Shown here: positions 35,800 through 46,497 of the stretch, in pieces
Numbering within the stretch: position 1 is the stretch's first letter
Layout: every line of letters begins with the position of its first letter
Assembly (NCBI GenBank): GCA_029255685.2
Contig: CM055316.2
Coordinates: 80,784,861-80,848,860 of the forward strand
DNA from: Silene conica
Lineage: Eukaryota > Streptophyta > Magnoliopsida > Caryophyllales > Caryophyllaceae
Direction of reading: 5' to 3'
Length of the DNA: 64,000 bases
Position numbers and translations under genes: made by a program
Notes under the pieces: generated by a model
What the model was told of the DNA's origin: nothing
Database searches by the model: none
The model's input: only the letters and a program-made list of their open reading frames with translations

Positions 35800-35910
35800 G
35801 TTTTGAGGTTGTGAGGATTCGAACTCGTGACCGAAACTGGCTCTGATACCATTATTGATAAATCATCTCAACCGAAATCTTAAGGTGATGGTTGAGGCCC
35901 AACTATTATT
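35800..35910 (-). repeat. Copia primer-binding-site-like remnant
   Basis: GGCTCTGATACCATTATTGA at 35841-35860 is the reverse of a TGGTATCAGAGCC-type tRNA-Met primer site common in copia elements; the neighbouring DNA is probably LTR-derived. Confidence 0.5.
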
Positions 35911-37833
35911 AGTATTCCTATTAGGCAGCACAGACAACCAAACGATAATTTGTAATAGAGAAACCATTAGACACATGACAATCATTAGTTAAATATTTTC
36001 CCACTCAATAATATTGATTGTAATTATAATATTATTGTATTATTATACTCTCTTTTGATGATTTTATCTAATTACGTTATCTATATCCATTATTAATTTA
36101 TTTTTCTTTTTTTTTGATTTGATTGCGTAGAATTCTATATATTTGAATTTACTTCAGTAATTCGACGTCTACGGAGTATTACTCGGTCGATAATTTTTAA
36201 AAAAGTATTTGTTAATGTAATTTAATTCGGGTTCTTTCGGGCCAATTCAGGTCATGTCAGTTTGGTTCATCATTTTTTCGAGATAATTATGGCCGGGTCG
36301 GGTTGGATTATTTCGGGTCAGGTTGGGTCGGGTCACTGATTAAGAGAGAAATCTCATTTCAAGTCCTTTTGGACATTAGAGTTTTGTTTTTCCATGTTAT
36401 TTCTACTTTTCAGGTTAGGTGGTTTCAGATCATGCCACTTCGGGTTGGAGTTACGGGTCAGATTAATTCGGAAAATTTTCGAGCTGAGTTAGATCAATTT
36501 GGATTTTGGGTCATATTCGGGCGATGAAGTTTGGGTCAATTTCGGGTCTCAGGTAAGCCTATTTTCGGATTTGTAACTACTATTTTTCTCAAATTCAAAT
36601 ATGACAAAAATAATAATCCCTCATATTCTCTATTTTCTTCCCTTTTAGTGTGGACACGATACTTAAGGAGAGTAAAAAAAAATATGAATAAAAGAGTTGT
36701 GCGAGGTTTGGATATGAAAGAGGGATGAATAATTAGAAGTTAAATAATGAATTATATGCTAGAAATATTAATGAAATGAATAAAATAGTATTAAAAAAGT
36801 TGAGTGGGTTTGGTAATAGGAGGGAGGGATAAATAAAATATAAGTAAAAGTTTCCAAAATAAAAAAAGGAAGAAAACCTGAGTAATCCGTTTAAGGAAAT
36901 AGGGAAAAAAATGGCGAATATGAGATAGTAGATAGTAAGGGAAAAACTATAAGAGCCGGGCAACGGAAAATAGGAACTCTGCCGCCCTCTACTCCGTCGC
37001 CGCCCTCCGTCGCTGTCGTATACTCCGTCGCCGCTCTCCGTCACCGCCGTATACTCCTGCTGGTAGATCTCCTGTTTGTTTGTTGTACAATTTTTTTGTA
37101 AGGGCTCCCAATTTCTGTAATTGAGGGTTGTCATGGCAATTGGAACTTAAACCAATGTAAATATTAGTTGGTAGATCTCCTGGTTGTCATGGCAATTGGA
37201 ACTTAAATCAATATAAATTATTGGTATACAGTTTGACCATTGATTTAGAAATTAATTAGTCAACAACCTCCTGTGATTCCCTAGCAATCTGATTTTTTTC
37301 ATGAAATTGCCGACGTAAAAGCAAACGTGAATTGCAACAAAGAAATTGGAATTGAATTTGCATTCAAAAAAATTGAAATTGACGACACTCAATTGATTTA
37401 GTAAACAATATTAAATCAATACTTGACGAATTGTAATCCATTGTTTAAGTTTTGAAAGTAATTGATTAAATTGTATATATGAATTGTTTTGTTTAGGTTT
37501 AAGAAGAATTTGTTTAGGTTTAGGAAAGAGAGTTTTGGTTTAGAAAGAGGAGTTCAGGTTTAGGAAAAAGGGTAGAAGATGGAAACTTTATGAAAAAGTG
37601 TATGTGAAAAAGTACAGTCCGTATGTGAAAAAGTACTTCCGTATAAATAAAGGTAGAAGGTGAGACCAAATATTACTCTAAGTCTCCAATTCCAAAAGAT
37701 GAATTGTCGCCTTATTAATTCTAACATATTGATAACAATATTATTCTGGTTTTCATACGTTTTAAACATTTATTAATATAAAACTAAGAACTATTTAACT
37801 ATGCATTTTCGTGCAATTTGTACGGGTTCTAAG
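35911..37833. other. Non-coding DNA with GGGTC-rich and CCGTCGCCG-rich patches
   Basis: 36230-36545 repeats GGGTCGGGT / TTCGGGTCA words. 36970-37060 is a GC patch with CTCCGTCGCCG repeats, and 37590-37650 carries GTATGTGAAAAAGTAC words like the ends of the MITE at 25029, so 36950-37650 may be a degraded relative. No gene was recognised. Confidence 0.45.
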
Positions 37834-37837
37834 CTAG
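37810..37837 (+). repeat. Possible Helitron 3' end
   Basis: A near-perfect hairpin (CGTGCAA T TTGTACG, 37810-37824, one G-T pair), then CTAG at 37834-37837 followed by T. It matches the layout of the Helitron end at 23561. No 5' end was identified. Confidence 0.45.
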
Positions 37838-37849
37838 TATAGATGGATA

Positions 37850-37946
37850 TGTATATATATATATATGTATATATATATACGTATGTAGTATATATATATA
37901 TATACGTATATATATATATATACGTATATATATATATATATATACG

Positions 37947-37990
<44 letters not shown>
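37850..37990. repeat. (TA)n microsatellite with TACG variants
   Basis: TA dinucleotide tract with periodic ACG interruptions. It continues as separated tracts at 38378-38413, 39515-39587 and 52331-52399, between the three elements below. Confidence 0.9.
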
Positions 37991-37994
<4 letters not shown>

Positions 37995-38377
37995 TGGGAT
38001 CCGGTGAGAACCACCTTACAATGAGAACCGGTGAGAACTCTTCCTTACGGAGTTTTTTTAAAAAAATTAATGACATAATTGGATTCGGCATGGAATTCTA
38101 TGGCCAGAGAACATATTTCTTGGTCTAGAAAATAAATACTAGTGGCAGAAAAATGAAAGATACGAAAAAATAGATAGTAGGTGCATGCAAATAAATAAAA
38201 CGTATCTCACCTTGATTTCCGTCACTAGTATTTATTTTCTAGACCAAGAAATATGTTCTCTAGCTATAAAATGTCATGCTGAATCCAATTATGTCATTAA
38301 TTTTTTTTAAAAAACTCCGTAAGCTAGAGTTCTCACAAGGTTCTCATGGTAAGATGGTTCTCACCGGATCCCAAGTC
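37991..38377. mobile_element. (TA)n-seated palindromic MITE, element 1
   Basis: Ends TTGGGATCCGGTGAGAACCA on both sides (right side reversed). The inverted arms extend about 160 bases, sharing GAGTTTTTTT and CTAGAAAATAAATACTAGTG, so the whole element can fold on itself. TA tracts lie directly on both sides. No coding sequence. Confidence 0.8.
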
Positions 38378-38413
38378 TATATATATATATACATATATAT
38401 ACATATATATATA

Positions 38414-39514
38414 GAGTCAAGATCCGGTGAGAACAATCATTCGGTGCATACGGTGAGAACGATTAATAACCATTGGATTTAACTCCAACTTACGATGAAC
38501 AAAACAACTGAAAACATTAAAAAGTGTACCACCTTTATTATGACTCACGCATATTCAACCCATCTTCCTCATCCTTATCTTTTTACTCCATTTATAATAA
38601 TCTTTGGCTCCCTTCATCATGATTCATCACCGTATCACACACAAACGACCGACATCATCACCGTCGTTAGCCAACAATTACCACAATCAGATTAATCACT
38701 CATCCTTATCTTTTTACTCCATTTATAATAATCTTTGGCTCCCTTCATCATGATTCATCACCATATCACACACAAACGACCGACATCATCACCGTCGTTA
38801 GCCAACAATTACCACCATCAAATTAATCACCACACCGGCTTCACCAACTGCAGCAAAAATCACCGATCACCAGCACCTCGGCACCACTGGACGGAAATCG
38901 CCCCTTAATCGTCACTTGTAAGCTACAAAATTGAATACAATGTCAATTTCAGTTGCAAGAAATTGATGCATATAGTTGCTATATTGATGTACCTGGAACC
39001 GAATTTAATGTATCTAATGATTAATTTTGTGTATCTATGTTAAGATACATTAAATTAGTGGTAAGATACATGAATAAGAGACGTAGATACATTGTGATAA
39101 TCATCACCAATCGTCGCCGGCGACTTCAAGGACGTTGTTGTAGGTGATGCGATCACCACGATGAGTCACCAAGCACACGGAAAACGAACTCCGTTACGCA
39201 TATCGATCTTCAATATGAGTTCAGATTTGGTTTTGGGTGATGTTTGTTCTGATTACTGAATTTGTAGAAATTTAACCTCGTCACCGGCGTCTGGGTATTC
39301 AGTGTCGCCGGTGGACAGACATTCGTCGACGGCTGTTGGGAAGCATTGGGGTTGCTGACGGGGAAGTTGGAGTTTGTTGAAAGTTGGGTGGGTCAAATAA
39401 GTGACTGGGGATGTTTTAAACTTTTAATCCCAGACCTTAAATTTAATTAAATCTAACGGTTGGAAGTCGTTCTCACCGTATGCACCGTATAATCGTTCTC
39501 ACCCGATCTTAAAT
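38414..39514. mobile_element. (TA)n-seated element 2, about 1.1 kb
   Basis: The left end GATCCGGTGAGAAC...CGGTGCATACGGTGAGAACG pairs with the reversed right end GATCGGGTGAGAACGATTAT...CGGTGCATACGGTGAGAACG. TA tracts flank it. The interior contains a 131-bp tandem duplication (starting 38571 and 38702), GTATCTA/GATACAT words near 39000-39090 and a CGCCGGCG patch. No protein is recognised. Confidence 0.8.
38571..38832 (+). repeat. 131-bp tandem duplication inside element 2
   Basis: ATCCTTATCTTTTTACTCC starts at 38571 and again at 38702; the two units differ at only a few bases. Confidence 0.85.
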
Positions 39515-39525
39515 CTATCTATCTA

Positions 39526-39590
<65 letters not shown>

Positions 39591-40003
39591 TCAAGATCCG
39601 GTGAGAACGATCATTCGGTGAGAACGGTGAGAACAACCCTCAACCATTAGATTGAATTGAAATGAACGGCTGATATTGTGTTTTCATTAAACCCAATTTT
39701 TAATTTAATACATCAGATCATTAAACACCTTCGTGCTTCGTTGGTTTTGTGAAAACCAAATAAACCAGTAACTAGAGACAAAATAAATTTATTTGGCCAT
39801 TTGATTAACTATTGTTGCCCACAAAGTTAGCCATTAACACCCTCTTCATCTCCTTTCTTCACTTATCACCCAACAACAAAAATCTTTGGTTCTACACGCA
39901 GAAGAATAGCTCCGGAACTCTATGAGAAGAAGAAGCGCTGGTGGAAGAAGGAGACTCAATCCATAACAATACGTCGCGTTAATAACTGTATGCGGGTTGT
40001 AGC

Positions 40004-40685
40004 TGTAGGCACGGAAATTTTATTAAAGTGCCGAGAATAAAGCAAAATATATTATTTTAAGTTAATATCAAATTTTAGCTTAATTTAATTATATTTGTCC
40101 CGTTTAATGGAGTTCGGGTCGACCCATATTACAAAATGGGTTATTTGAGCCCAAAAGCAAGCCAAGTGGTCACTTGGGCTCTGAACCAAACAATGTAGTC
40201 AATTGGGCCCAAAGGAGAAGTCAAGCCTACAAACAAGGCCCAAACTCAAGTCCATTTGTCAAGGGAGAAATTCTTATAAATAAGACATTTCTCCACCATT
40301 TCAAGAGAAAAAGGAGGAAATCACTTTTACAAAAGAGAAAATCATTTGTCAAAGTGAAGAGAAAAGAGACATCAAAAGCTCTCAAATTCTCTCTACAAAT
40401 CATACTTGCAAGTAGACAACAAGCACTACAAAAATCGTGCCGCCTACTCAAGTAAACTCAAAGCAAATTCAAGCATTGAAGAGAGATTCAAGTCAACGCG
40501 ACCCTCTCAAGAAGCTAAAGTCAAGCAAGCGAGCCTCGAAGATCGTAGACTCGTAGTTTTTAACATTGTTGTAGAATCAGTGGAATAATAGAGGTTGTAC
40601 ACATAACTTTCTGATATTATATAAACTCATTTGTCTATCTATTTTGTGTTACAATTTTTATTGCGATACAAAATTAGTTGCTACA
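40004..40685 (+). repeat. 5' LTR of the Tat-lineage fossil
   Basis: Starts TGTAGGCACGG, ends GTTGCTACA; 682 bases. A GGTGAACCCGACG stretch, likely primer site, follows at about 40692. Confidence 0.95.
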
Positions 40686-40757
40686 AATTTTTGGTGAACC
40701 CGACGTGAAAACCTCTACCTCTCATCTCTATAACAAGTTCAACTTCAAGAAGCAAGG

Positions 40758-43649
40758 ATGTCTTCAAATTCATCAAGCACACCTTCAAGAACTTATGCAT
40801 CAATTCTCAAAGGGTCTCCTAGTGTTGCTCCTTCATCAAGCATTCCCTCAATTGGTGTTACCACGAGAAGAATGTCAAAGAAGGTTGTTATCAATGCTGC
40901 TGCTGAAAGCCTACGCACTGCTCATGTTCCTAAGAGGCCTCGTAAGTATTCGGTTGAATCCATTGCTGCTGCTGCTACTGCAATAATCAACAAGGCTTCA
41001 TCTCCACAAAAGGAGGTCAAGAAGTCCAAGGCTAGTGGTTCATCCCCTCGCAAGGTGAAGAAGACAATGCCAAAGAAGGAGGAAGTTCCAACCCCTATTT
41101 TTGAGTCAGTCATGGTCGTTGGTGGCTCTAGCATTGAAGAACAAATAGAGAATATGAACAAGCTTCTTGAGAGAATGATGCAGGAAAATGAAGAAAAGAA
41201 TAAGAAGGTTGAAGAACTTCAGAAGGAAATGGAGGACCTTCGTAACAAGGACATGTCAAGTCATCGTGACACCGAAGAGGAGGATGATGATGAGCATGAA
41301 GAATATGAGGATGACAAGAAAGATGGTGGGAAACCCCCCAAGAATGATCTAAGTGCCTACACCGAAAAGAAGCTGCAAGACTTGATAGCCAACACGATCA
41401 AGAACCAGCTAGGTGAAAGTTCCTTCAACGGTCTTCGATATGTGAAGCCATATACAAAGAGGATCGATGTCCTACGCATGCCAGCCAGATATCAACCTCC
41501 CAAGTTCCAACAATTCGATGGAAAAGGCAACCCCAAGCAACACATTGCTCACTTTGTGGAGACATGCAATAACGCCGGGACAGATGGAGACTTATTGGTG
41601 AAGCAATTTGTTCGTTCCCTCAAAGGCATCGCATTTGATTGGTACACGGATCTAGGTTCTGAGTCGATTGACAGCTGGGACCAGATGGAGAATGAGTTCA
41701 TGAATAGGTTCTATAGTACAAGGCGCATAGTCAGTATGAGTGAACTAACCAACACAACTCAATGGGAAGATGAAGCAGTTGTGGAATACATCAATCGTTG
41801 GCGTGCACTAAGTCTGGAATGCAAGGATCGTTTAAGCGAGACTTCAGCAGTTGGGATGTGCATCAATGGAATGAAGTGGGAGCTCTTATACATCTTGAAT
41901 GGGATCAAGCCCAAAAGCTTTCAAGAGTTGGCGACTCGTGCTCATGATATGGAGGTAACGATCAATGCTCGGAACAAGACAAAATCATCTTCCTCTAAGC
42001 CTCCTGGCGAGAAGAAAGAGTTCAAGAAAACCGACAAGAGTTCTAAGGGTTCATCCAAGGAAACTATGACAGTTACAACCAGTAATGCACCTGTCAAAAT
42101 CTCTGCAAAACCAAAGTATGACAAAAAGAAGGAGACATATGCCAAGGACTTCAAGCGTGATAAACCAACATTGAAGGATTTGCAAAACAAGAAGTATCCA
42201 TTTCCTGATTCAGATCTTTCAGGCATGCTCGATGACTTGTTGGAAAAGAATGTCATTCAGTTGCCAGAATCAAAGCGTCCTGACCAAGCAAATAGGACGA
42301 CAGATCCCAACTACTGTCGTTACCATCGTTTAGTCAGTCATCCACTAGAGAAGTGCATAACCCTCAAAGAAAAGATTATGCAATTAGCAAAGGATGGGAA
42401 GATCATCTTGGATCTTGATGAGACAGTGGCAGCAAATCACACCAGCGTGACGGTTGAAGGATTTGACATGCCAATCATGGAATGTTCGAATGTGATGGTC
42501 CCTCATAAGCAAGAAGAAATATGTGTGATACAATTTGGAAGCCTGGAGCCTGCAATGTTCCGAGTTCAAAGGTTGATATCACCGCCGCAAAAGAAAACTC
42601 AAGGCGCGATTGCAACCATGGAGGCCAACATTGATGATGATAGCGAGGGTTGGACATTGGTAACACGAAAGAAGCCAAGGAAGCAAGTGAAACCACAAAA
42701 TCAACAACCTACGCCTCGCAAAAGAAAACAAACTAAGAGGAGAAGCTCACGACGCTCTAAAGGCAAGAAGAAATCAAAGAAGGTGATCAAATCACATGTC
42801 CTTCCAATTGATTTGTTAGAGCAACAGCCTCTGGCTCCTATCATTCTTGAAGAGTTTTTCCCTGAAGGTTATCTCAACGAAGTTTCTGTCAATACTGTTG
42901 GGGCGGCTGATGAAAGTGAAAGGGATAAAGAAAAAGATGGTAATCCAAACTCCGTGTCATTGGAAAGCTCAAGGCAATCCCAAGACACTAAAGTGTTAGC
43001 CATTCTTGATGCTCTTCCAAAGCGAATGGGATGGAAGCAAATGTTTCACCTTCCTGAGGAGATGCGTCATCAAGTCGTCCATGCTCTTCAAAACCCAGGA
43101 TTGTATGAGGAAAAGTTGAAAGACGCAGGGGAGCCTGCAGAGCAAGAAAATAAATGTGTGTCTTGCAACACCGCCTTATCTTTCTCTGATGAAGACTTGA
43201 TGCTTGGATCAAAACTTCACAATAGGCCGTTGTATGTATCTGGCTATATAAGAGGCAAGAGGGTGAACCGTATCTTGATCGATGGAGGCTCTGGTGTGAA
43301 TCTCATGCCGAAGACAACCATGATTGAGTTAGGCATTACAATGGATGAATTGTCAAGTAGCCGAACAATAATTCATGGCTTCAACTTGAATGGCGAGCGT
43401 GCTGTTGGCATAATTCGTGTAAATCTTAGCATGGAGGATTTATCTTCTGACACCTTGTTTCATGTTATTGATGCAAAGACCTCGTTCAAGTTGTTGTTAG
43501 GTCGACCTTGGAAGCATGAGAATGGTGTGGTCGCTTCAACTCTCCATCAATGTCTAAAATATTATCGTGGAAGTGAGCGAAAGATAAATGGTGATGTGAA
43601 ACCCTTTAATAAGGTTGATTCATTCTTTGCGGATGCAAAGTTTTTTTGA
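40758..43649 (+). CDS. Gag-protease frame of the Tat-lineage fossil
   Basis: A 963-codon frame. After an acidic coiled-coil-like stretch (roughly residues 110-190) comes the gag core (FDGKGNPKQHIAHFVETC ... LKGIAFDWYTDL ... MENEFMNRFY). A basic region, then a retroviral-type aspartic protease (NRILIDGGSGVNLMP near residue 845), follow. It is a retroelement part, not a host gene. The next frame overlaps its end by some 30 bases; Ogre-type relatives are known to splice between protease and reverse transcriptase. Confidence 0.9.
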   Translation: MSSNSSSTPSRTYASILKGSPSVAPSSSIPSIGVTTRRMSKKVVINAAAESLRTAHVPKRPRKYSVESIAAAATAIINKASSPQKEVKKSKASGSSPRKVKKTMPKKEEVPTPIFESVMVVGGSSIEEQIENMNKLLERMMQENEEKNKKVEELQKEMEDLRNKDMSSHRDTEEEDDDEHEEYEDDKKDGGKPPKNDLSAYTEKKLQDLIANTIKNQLGESSFNGLRYVKPYTKRIDVLRMPARYQPPKFQQFDGKGNPKQHIAHFVETCNNAGTDGDLLVKQFVRSLKGIAFDWYTDLGSESIDSWDQMENEFMNRFYSTRRIVSMSELTNTTQWEDEAVVEYINRWRALSLECKDRLSETSAVGMCINGMKWELLYILNGIKPKSFQELATRAHDMEVTINARNKTKSSSSKPPGEKKEFKKTDKSSKGSSKETMTVTTSNAPVKISAKPKYDKKKETYAKDFKRDKPTLKDLQNKKYPFPDSDLSGMLDDLLEKNVIQLPESKRPDQANRTTDPNYCRYHRLVSHPLEKCITLKEKIMQLAKDGKIILDLDETVAANHTSVTVEGFDMPIMECSNVMVPHKQEEICVIQFGSLEPAMFRVQRLISPPQKKTQGAIATMEANIDDDSEGWTLVTRKKPRKQVKPQNQQPTPRKRKQTKRRSSRRSKGKKKSKKVIKSHVLPIDLLEQQPLAPIILEEFFPEGYLNEVSVNTVGAADESERDKEKDGNPNSVSLESSRQSQDTKVLAILDALPKRMGWKQMFHLPEEMRHQVVHALQNPGLYEEKLKDAGEPAEQENKCVSCNTALSFSDEDLMLGSKLHNRPLYVSGYIRGKRVNRILIDGGSGVNLMPKTTMIELGITMDELSSSRTIIHGFNLNGERAVGIIRVNLSMEDLSSDTLFHVIDAKTSFKLLLGRPWKHENGVVASTLHQCLKYYRGSERKINGDVKPFNKVDSFFADAKFF

Positions 43650-46497
43650 AGAGAATGTCACTTCAAGTGAATTTTTACCATCCACTATTTCATCAACTGG
43701 GAGAGGAGGCAAAGGAAAAAGGGTTGAGAACTCTCCAGAGACTCATGTCCATGGTGTAAAGATGGAAGTGGGACAAAGTAGCCAATCAAAGAACAATGAC
43801 AAGGTTAGTCTTGAAGCGCCAGCTAAGGAAAAAGGTCCACAAAAGAGCCCAACTCCAGTGCTTCGGTATATTCCAAAGTCACGACGCAAGGAAGGTGAAA
43901 GTCCTTTTGCTGAATGCCATAGCTCAAAGACAGTGGCCAAAGAAAAAGTTAAGTCTAGCCATGTAGTCACGCAAGAGTGGATGGTGAAACTCGTCACCCC
44001 TCTACCCAGCACGGCTGGAAAACAGGTGGTGAAATATGCTCCTACAGGGTTTGTTCCATCATCAAGCAAAATATCTCAAGGGCAAGAAAACGGCGTGTTC
44101 AACTCCAATGCATATAAGTTGTTGGCTAAAGCTGGATATGACTTTGAAAATCCCACCCCATTGGGAAAAGTTATAAGTGTTGAACCTTATGGCCTTAATG
44201 AGACTCAAAAAAAACTTTTTAAGGAAGAAGGGACCTTCAATGCTTCTAAGGTTGGCCTAGGCTATGAATCTCCTTCACCTGTAAGGATTGGTGCTCAACG
44301 AAAAGTAGATGCATTATCCTCTCAGTGCATAACACCTGAGGAAGTGGAAGAAGATGAAAGTCCAAATGACATGACAACATCATCACAATCCTCTGCCTTC
44401 GATAGGATTCGGCCATCTACAATAAGAGTGACTCCTTCTGTGTTTGATCGATTAGGGGGGCATACTTTGCCACAACATGAAATTCCCTTAAGAAATCGTT
44501 TTTCCGTCTTCAAGAGATTGGGTGTTCGGGATCATGTCACTAGTGCTCGCGAGTCAAGTACCTCATCACATTTGAAGAAGAAAGGATCCGTGCTTAAGCG
44601 TTTGGGCACTCCATCTCGTTCTGTGTTTGATCGCTTGAAAGACTCCAATGGGATTAAAGATCATAGGCAAATGCATAAAGCCTCAAGACGTGAAAGCGAA
44701 GATGAGGTGAAAGTCAGTGATGATCTCAGAAGTGTCGTCCCTTCTCGAATGAAGCGCATAGAGGTGATAAACATAGTGCAAGAACAACCACTGAAGGTGA
44801 AAAGGCATGTTGTGGTCCTTACTAATCAAAAGAAGACCTCATCCTTCCAAGAAAAGTGGAAGCCTCGACTTGGTGGAGTTTCAACAATACCGAATACGAG
44901 TAACACAAAAGAGTTGGAAGATGAAATAATGACATCTTGTCACATCACCGTAGAGGAAGTTCTTGATGCTAATGAAGAAGTTGAAGCTGATGAAGCCCCA
45001 GAATTGCTAGAAGATGGGGGGCAACCAACTATCGATGACCTAAAGGAGCTGAACTTAGGTAATTCGGAGGACCCTCGACCAATATATGTTAGTGCACTTC
45101 TTACAGAAAAGGAGGAACATGAGTACTTCAAGCTTTTAGACGAGTACAAAGATGTTTTTGCTTGGAATTACACAGAAATGCCAGGGTTAAGTCCTAAAAT
45201 TGCAGTACATCGCTTGGCAGTGAGGAAAGGTGTGAGTCCCAAGAAACAACCTCAACGACGTTTCAGGTCAGAATTGGTTCCTGAAATTGAGAAAGAAGTG
45301 AACAAACTCATTGAAGCTGGTTTTATTCGAGAGGTAACCTACCCAACATGGATTGCTAACATTGTGCCCGTCAGAAAGAAGAATGGCCAATTACGCGTTT
45401 GTGTGGATTTTCGAGATCTCAATGATGCTTGCCCAAAAGATGACTTTCCATTGCCTGTCACGGAGCTCATGATTGATGCGACGACTGGACATGAAGCTCT
45501 TTCCTTCATGGATTGCACTGCAGGATATAATCAAATTCTCATGGCACCTGAGGATCAAGAGGCCACTGCTTTCCGTACTCCAAAGGGGATATTTTGTTAC
45601 AAAGTTATGCCATTTGGTCTCAAGAATGCAGGAGCAACATACCAACGCGCTATGAAAAAGATCTTTGATGACATGCTACACAAGTCAATTGAGTGTTATG
45701 TTGATGATGTTGTGGTTAAGTCCAAGAAAAGGGAAAGCCATCTCGATGACCTTCGTAACGTCTTCGAAAGACTGCGAAAATGCCAACTCAAGATGAATCC
45801 ACTCAAATGTGCCTTTGGAGTTACTTCAGGTAAATTCTTAGGGTTTGTGGTTCGACATAGAGGCATTGAGATTGATCAATCAAAGATCAAAGCCATTCAA
45901 GAAATGCCAGCACCTAAAAATTTGAAGGAGCTACGTGGTCTACAAGGTCGCTTAGCTTACATTCGCAGGTTCATCTCTAACCTCGCAGGACGTTGTCAGC
46001 CATTTAGTCATCTTATGAAGAAGGATGCTATATTTCAATGGGATGATAAATGTCACAATGCTTTTGAAAGCATTAAAAAGTACTTGTCATCTGCACCTGT
46101 GCTGGGGGCACCAATTCAAGGAAAACCTCTTATCCTCTACATTGCTGCACAAGATCGTTCATTGGGGGCATTGTGCGCTCAAGAGAATGAAGATAAGAAG
46201 GAGAGAGCCCTCTATTATCTAAGTCGGACTTTGGTGGGTGCTGAGTTAAATTACTCTCCAATTGAGAAAATTTGTTTGGCTCTAGTCTTCGCGATTCAGA
46301 AGCTAAGGCATTACATGCAGGCACACACTGTCCATGTAGTTTCGAAGGATGATCCTATCAAGTACATAATCTCAAGGCCAGTCTTGTCTGGTCGTCTAGC
46401 AAAGTGGGCAGTTTTACTCAAACAAAAAAATCAAAACGAAACAAAAAAAAAACAACAAAAAAGTCCTTCTATGAACTACGTCGGCTTGATCTTGTAA
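43615..46497 (+). CDS. Reverse transcriptase-RNase H frame of the Tat-lineage fossil
   Basis: A 960-codon frame. The first half is a Lys/Ser-rich linker with repeated FDRL(G/K) motifs. Reverse transcriptase follows (RVCVDFRDLNDACPKDDFPL, FGLKNAGATYQRAM, YVDDVVVKSK) and then the beginning of RNase H (LYIAAQDRSLGALCAQ). It is described only as a fossil part. Confidence 0.9.
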   Translation: MIHSLRMQSFFEENVTSSEFLPSTISSTGRGGKGKRVENSPETHVHGVKMEVGQSSQSKNNDKVSLEAPAKEKGPQKSPTPVLRYIPKSRRKEGESPFAECHSSKTVAKEKVKSSHVVTQEWMVKLVTPLPSTAGKQVVKYAPTGFVPSSSKISQGQENGVFNSNAYKLLAKAGYDFENPTPLGKVISVEPYGLNETQKKLFKEEGTFNASKVGLGYESPSPVRIGAQRKVDALSSQCITPEEVEEDESPNDMTTSSQSSAFDRIRPSTIRVTPSVFDRLGGHTLPQHEIPLRNRFSVFKRLGVRDHVTSARESSTSSHLKKKGSVLKRLGTPSRSVFDRLKDSNGIKDHRQMHKASRRESEDEVKVSDDLRSVVPSRMKRIEVINIVQEQPLKVKRHVVVLTNQKKTSSFQEKWKPRLGGVSTIPNTSNTKELEDEIMTSCHITVEEVLDANEEVEADEAPELLEDGGQPTIDDLKELNLGNSEDPRPIYVSALLTEKEEHEYFKLLDEYKDVFAWNYTEMPGLSPKIAVHRLAVRKGVSPKKQPQRRFRSELVPEIEKEVNKLIEAGFIREVTYPTWIANIVPVRKKNGQLRVCVDFRDLNDACPKDDFPLPVTELMIDATTGHEALSFMDCTAGYNQILMAPEDQEATAFRTPKGIFCYKVMPFGLKNAGATYQRAMKKIFDDMLHKSIECYVDDVVVKSKKRESHLDDLRNVFERLRKCQLKMNPLKCAFGVTSGKFLGFVVRHRGIEIDQSKIKAIQEMPAPKNLKELRGLQGRLAYIRRFISNLAGRCQPFSHLMKKDAIFQWDDKCHNAFESIKKYLSSAPVLGAPIQGKPLILYIAAQDRSLGALCAQENEDKKERALYYLSRTLVGAELNYSPIEKICLALVFAIQKLRHYMQAHTVHVVSKDDPIKYIISRPVLSGRLAKWAVLLKQKNQNETKKKQQKSPSMNYVGLIL

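Noticed and set aside
36618-36952. Possible Stowaway MITE
   Set aside because: The ends share only TCCCT and scattered words; the inverted repeat was too weak to call.
37829-38091. Frames encoding Tyr-Ile repeats
   Set aside because: Translation of the (TA)n tract.
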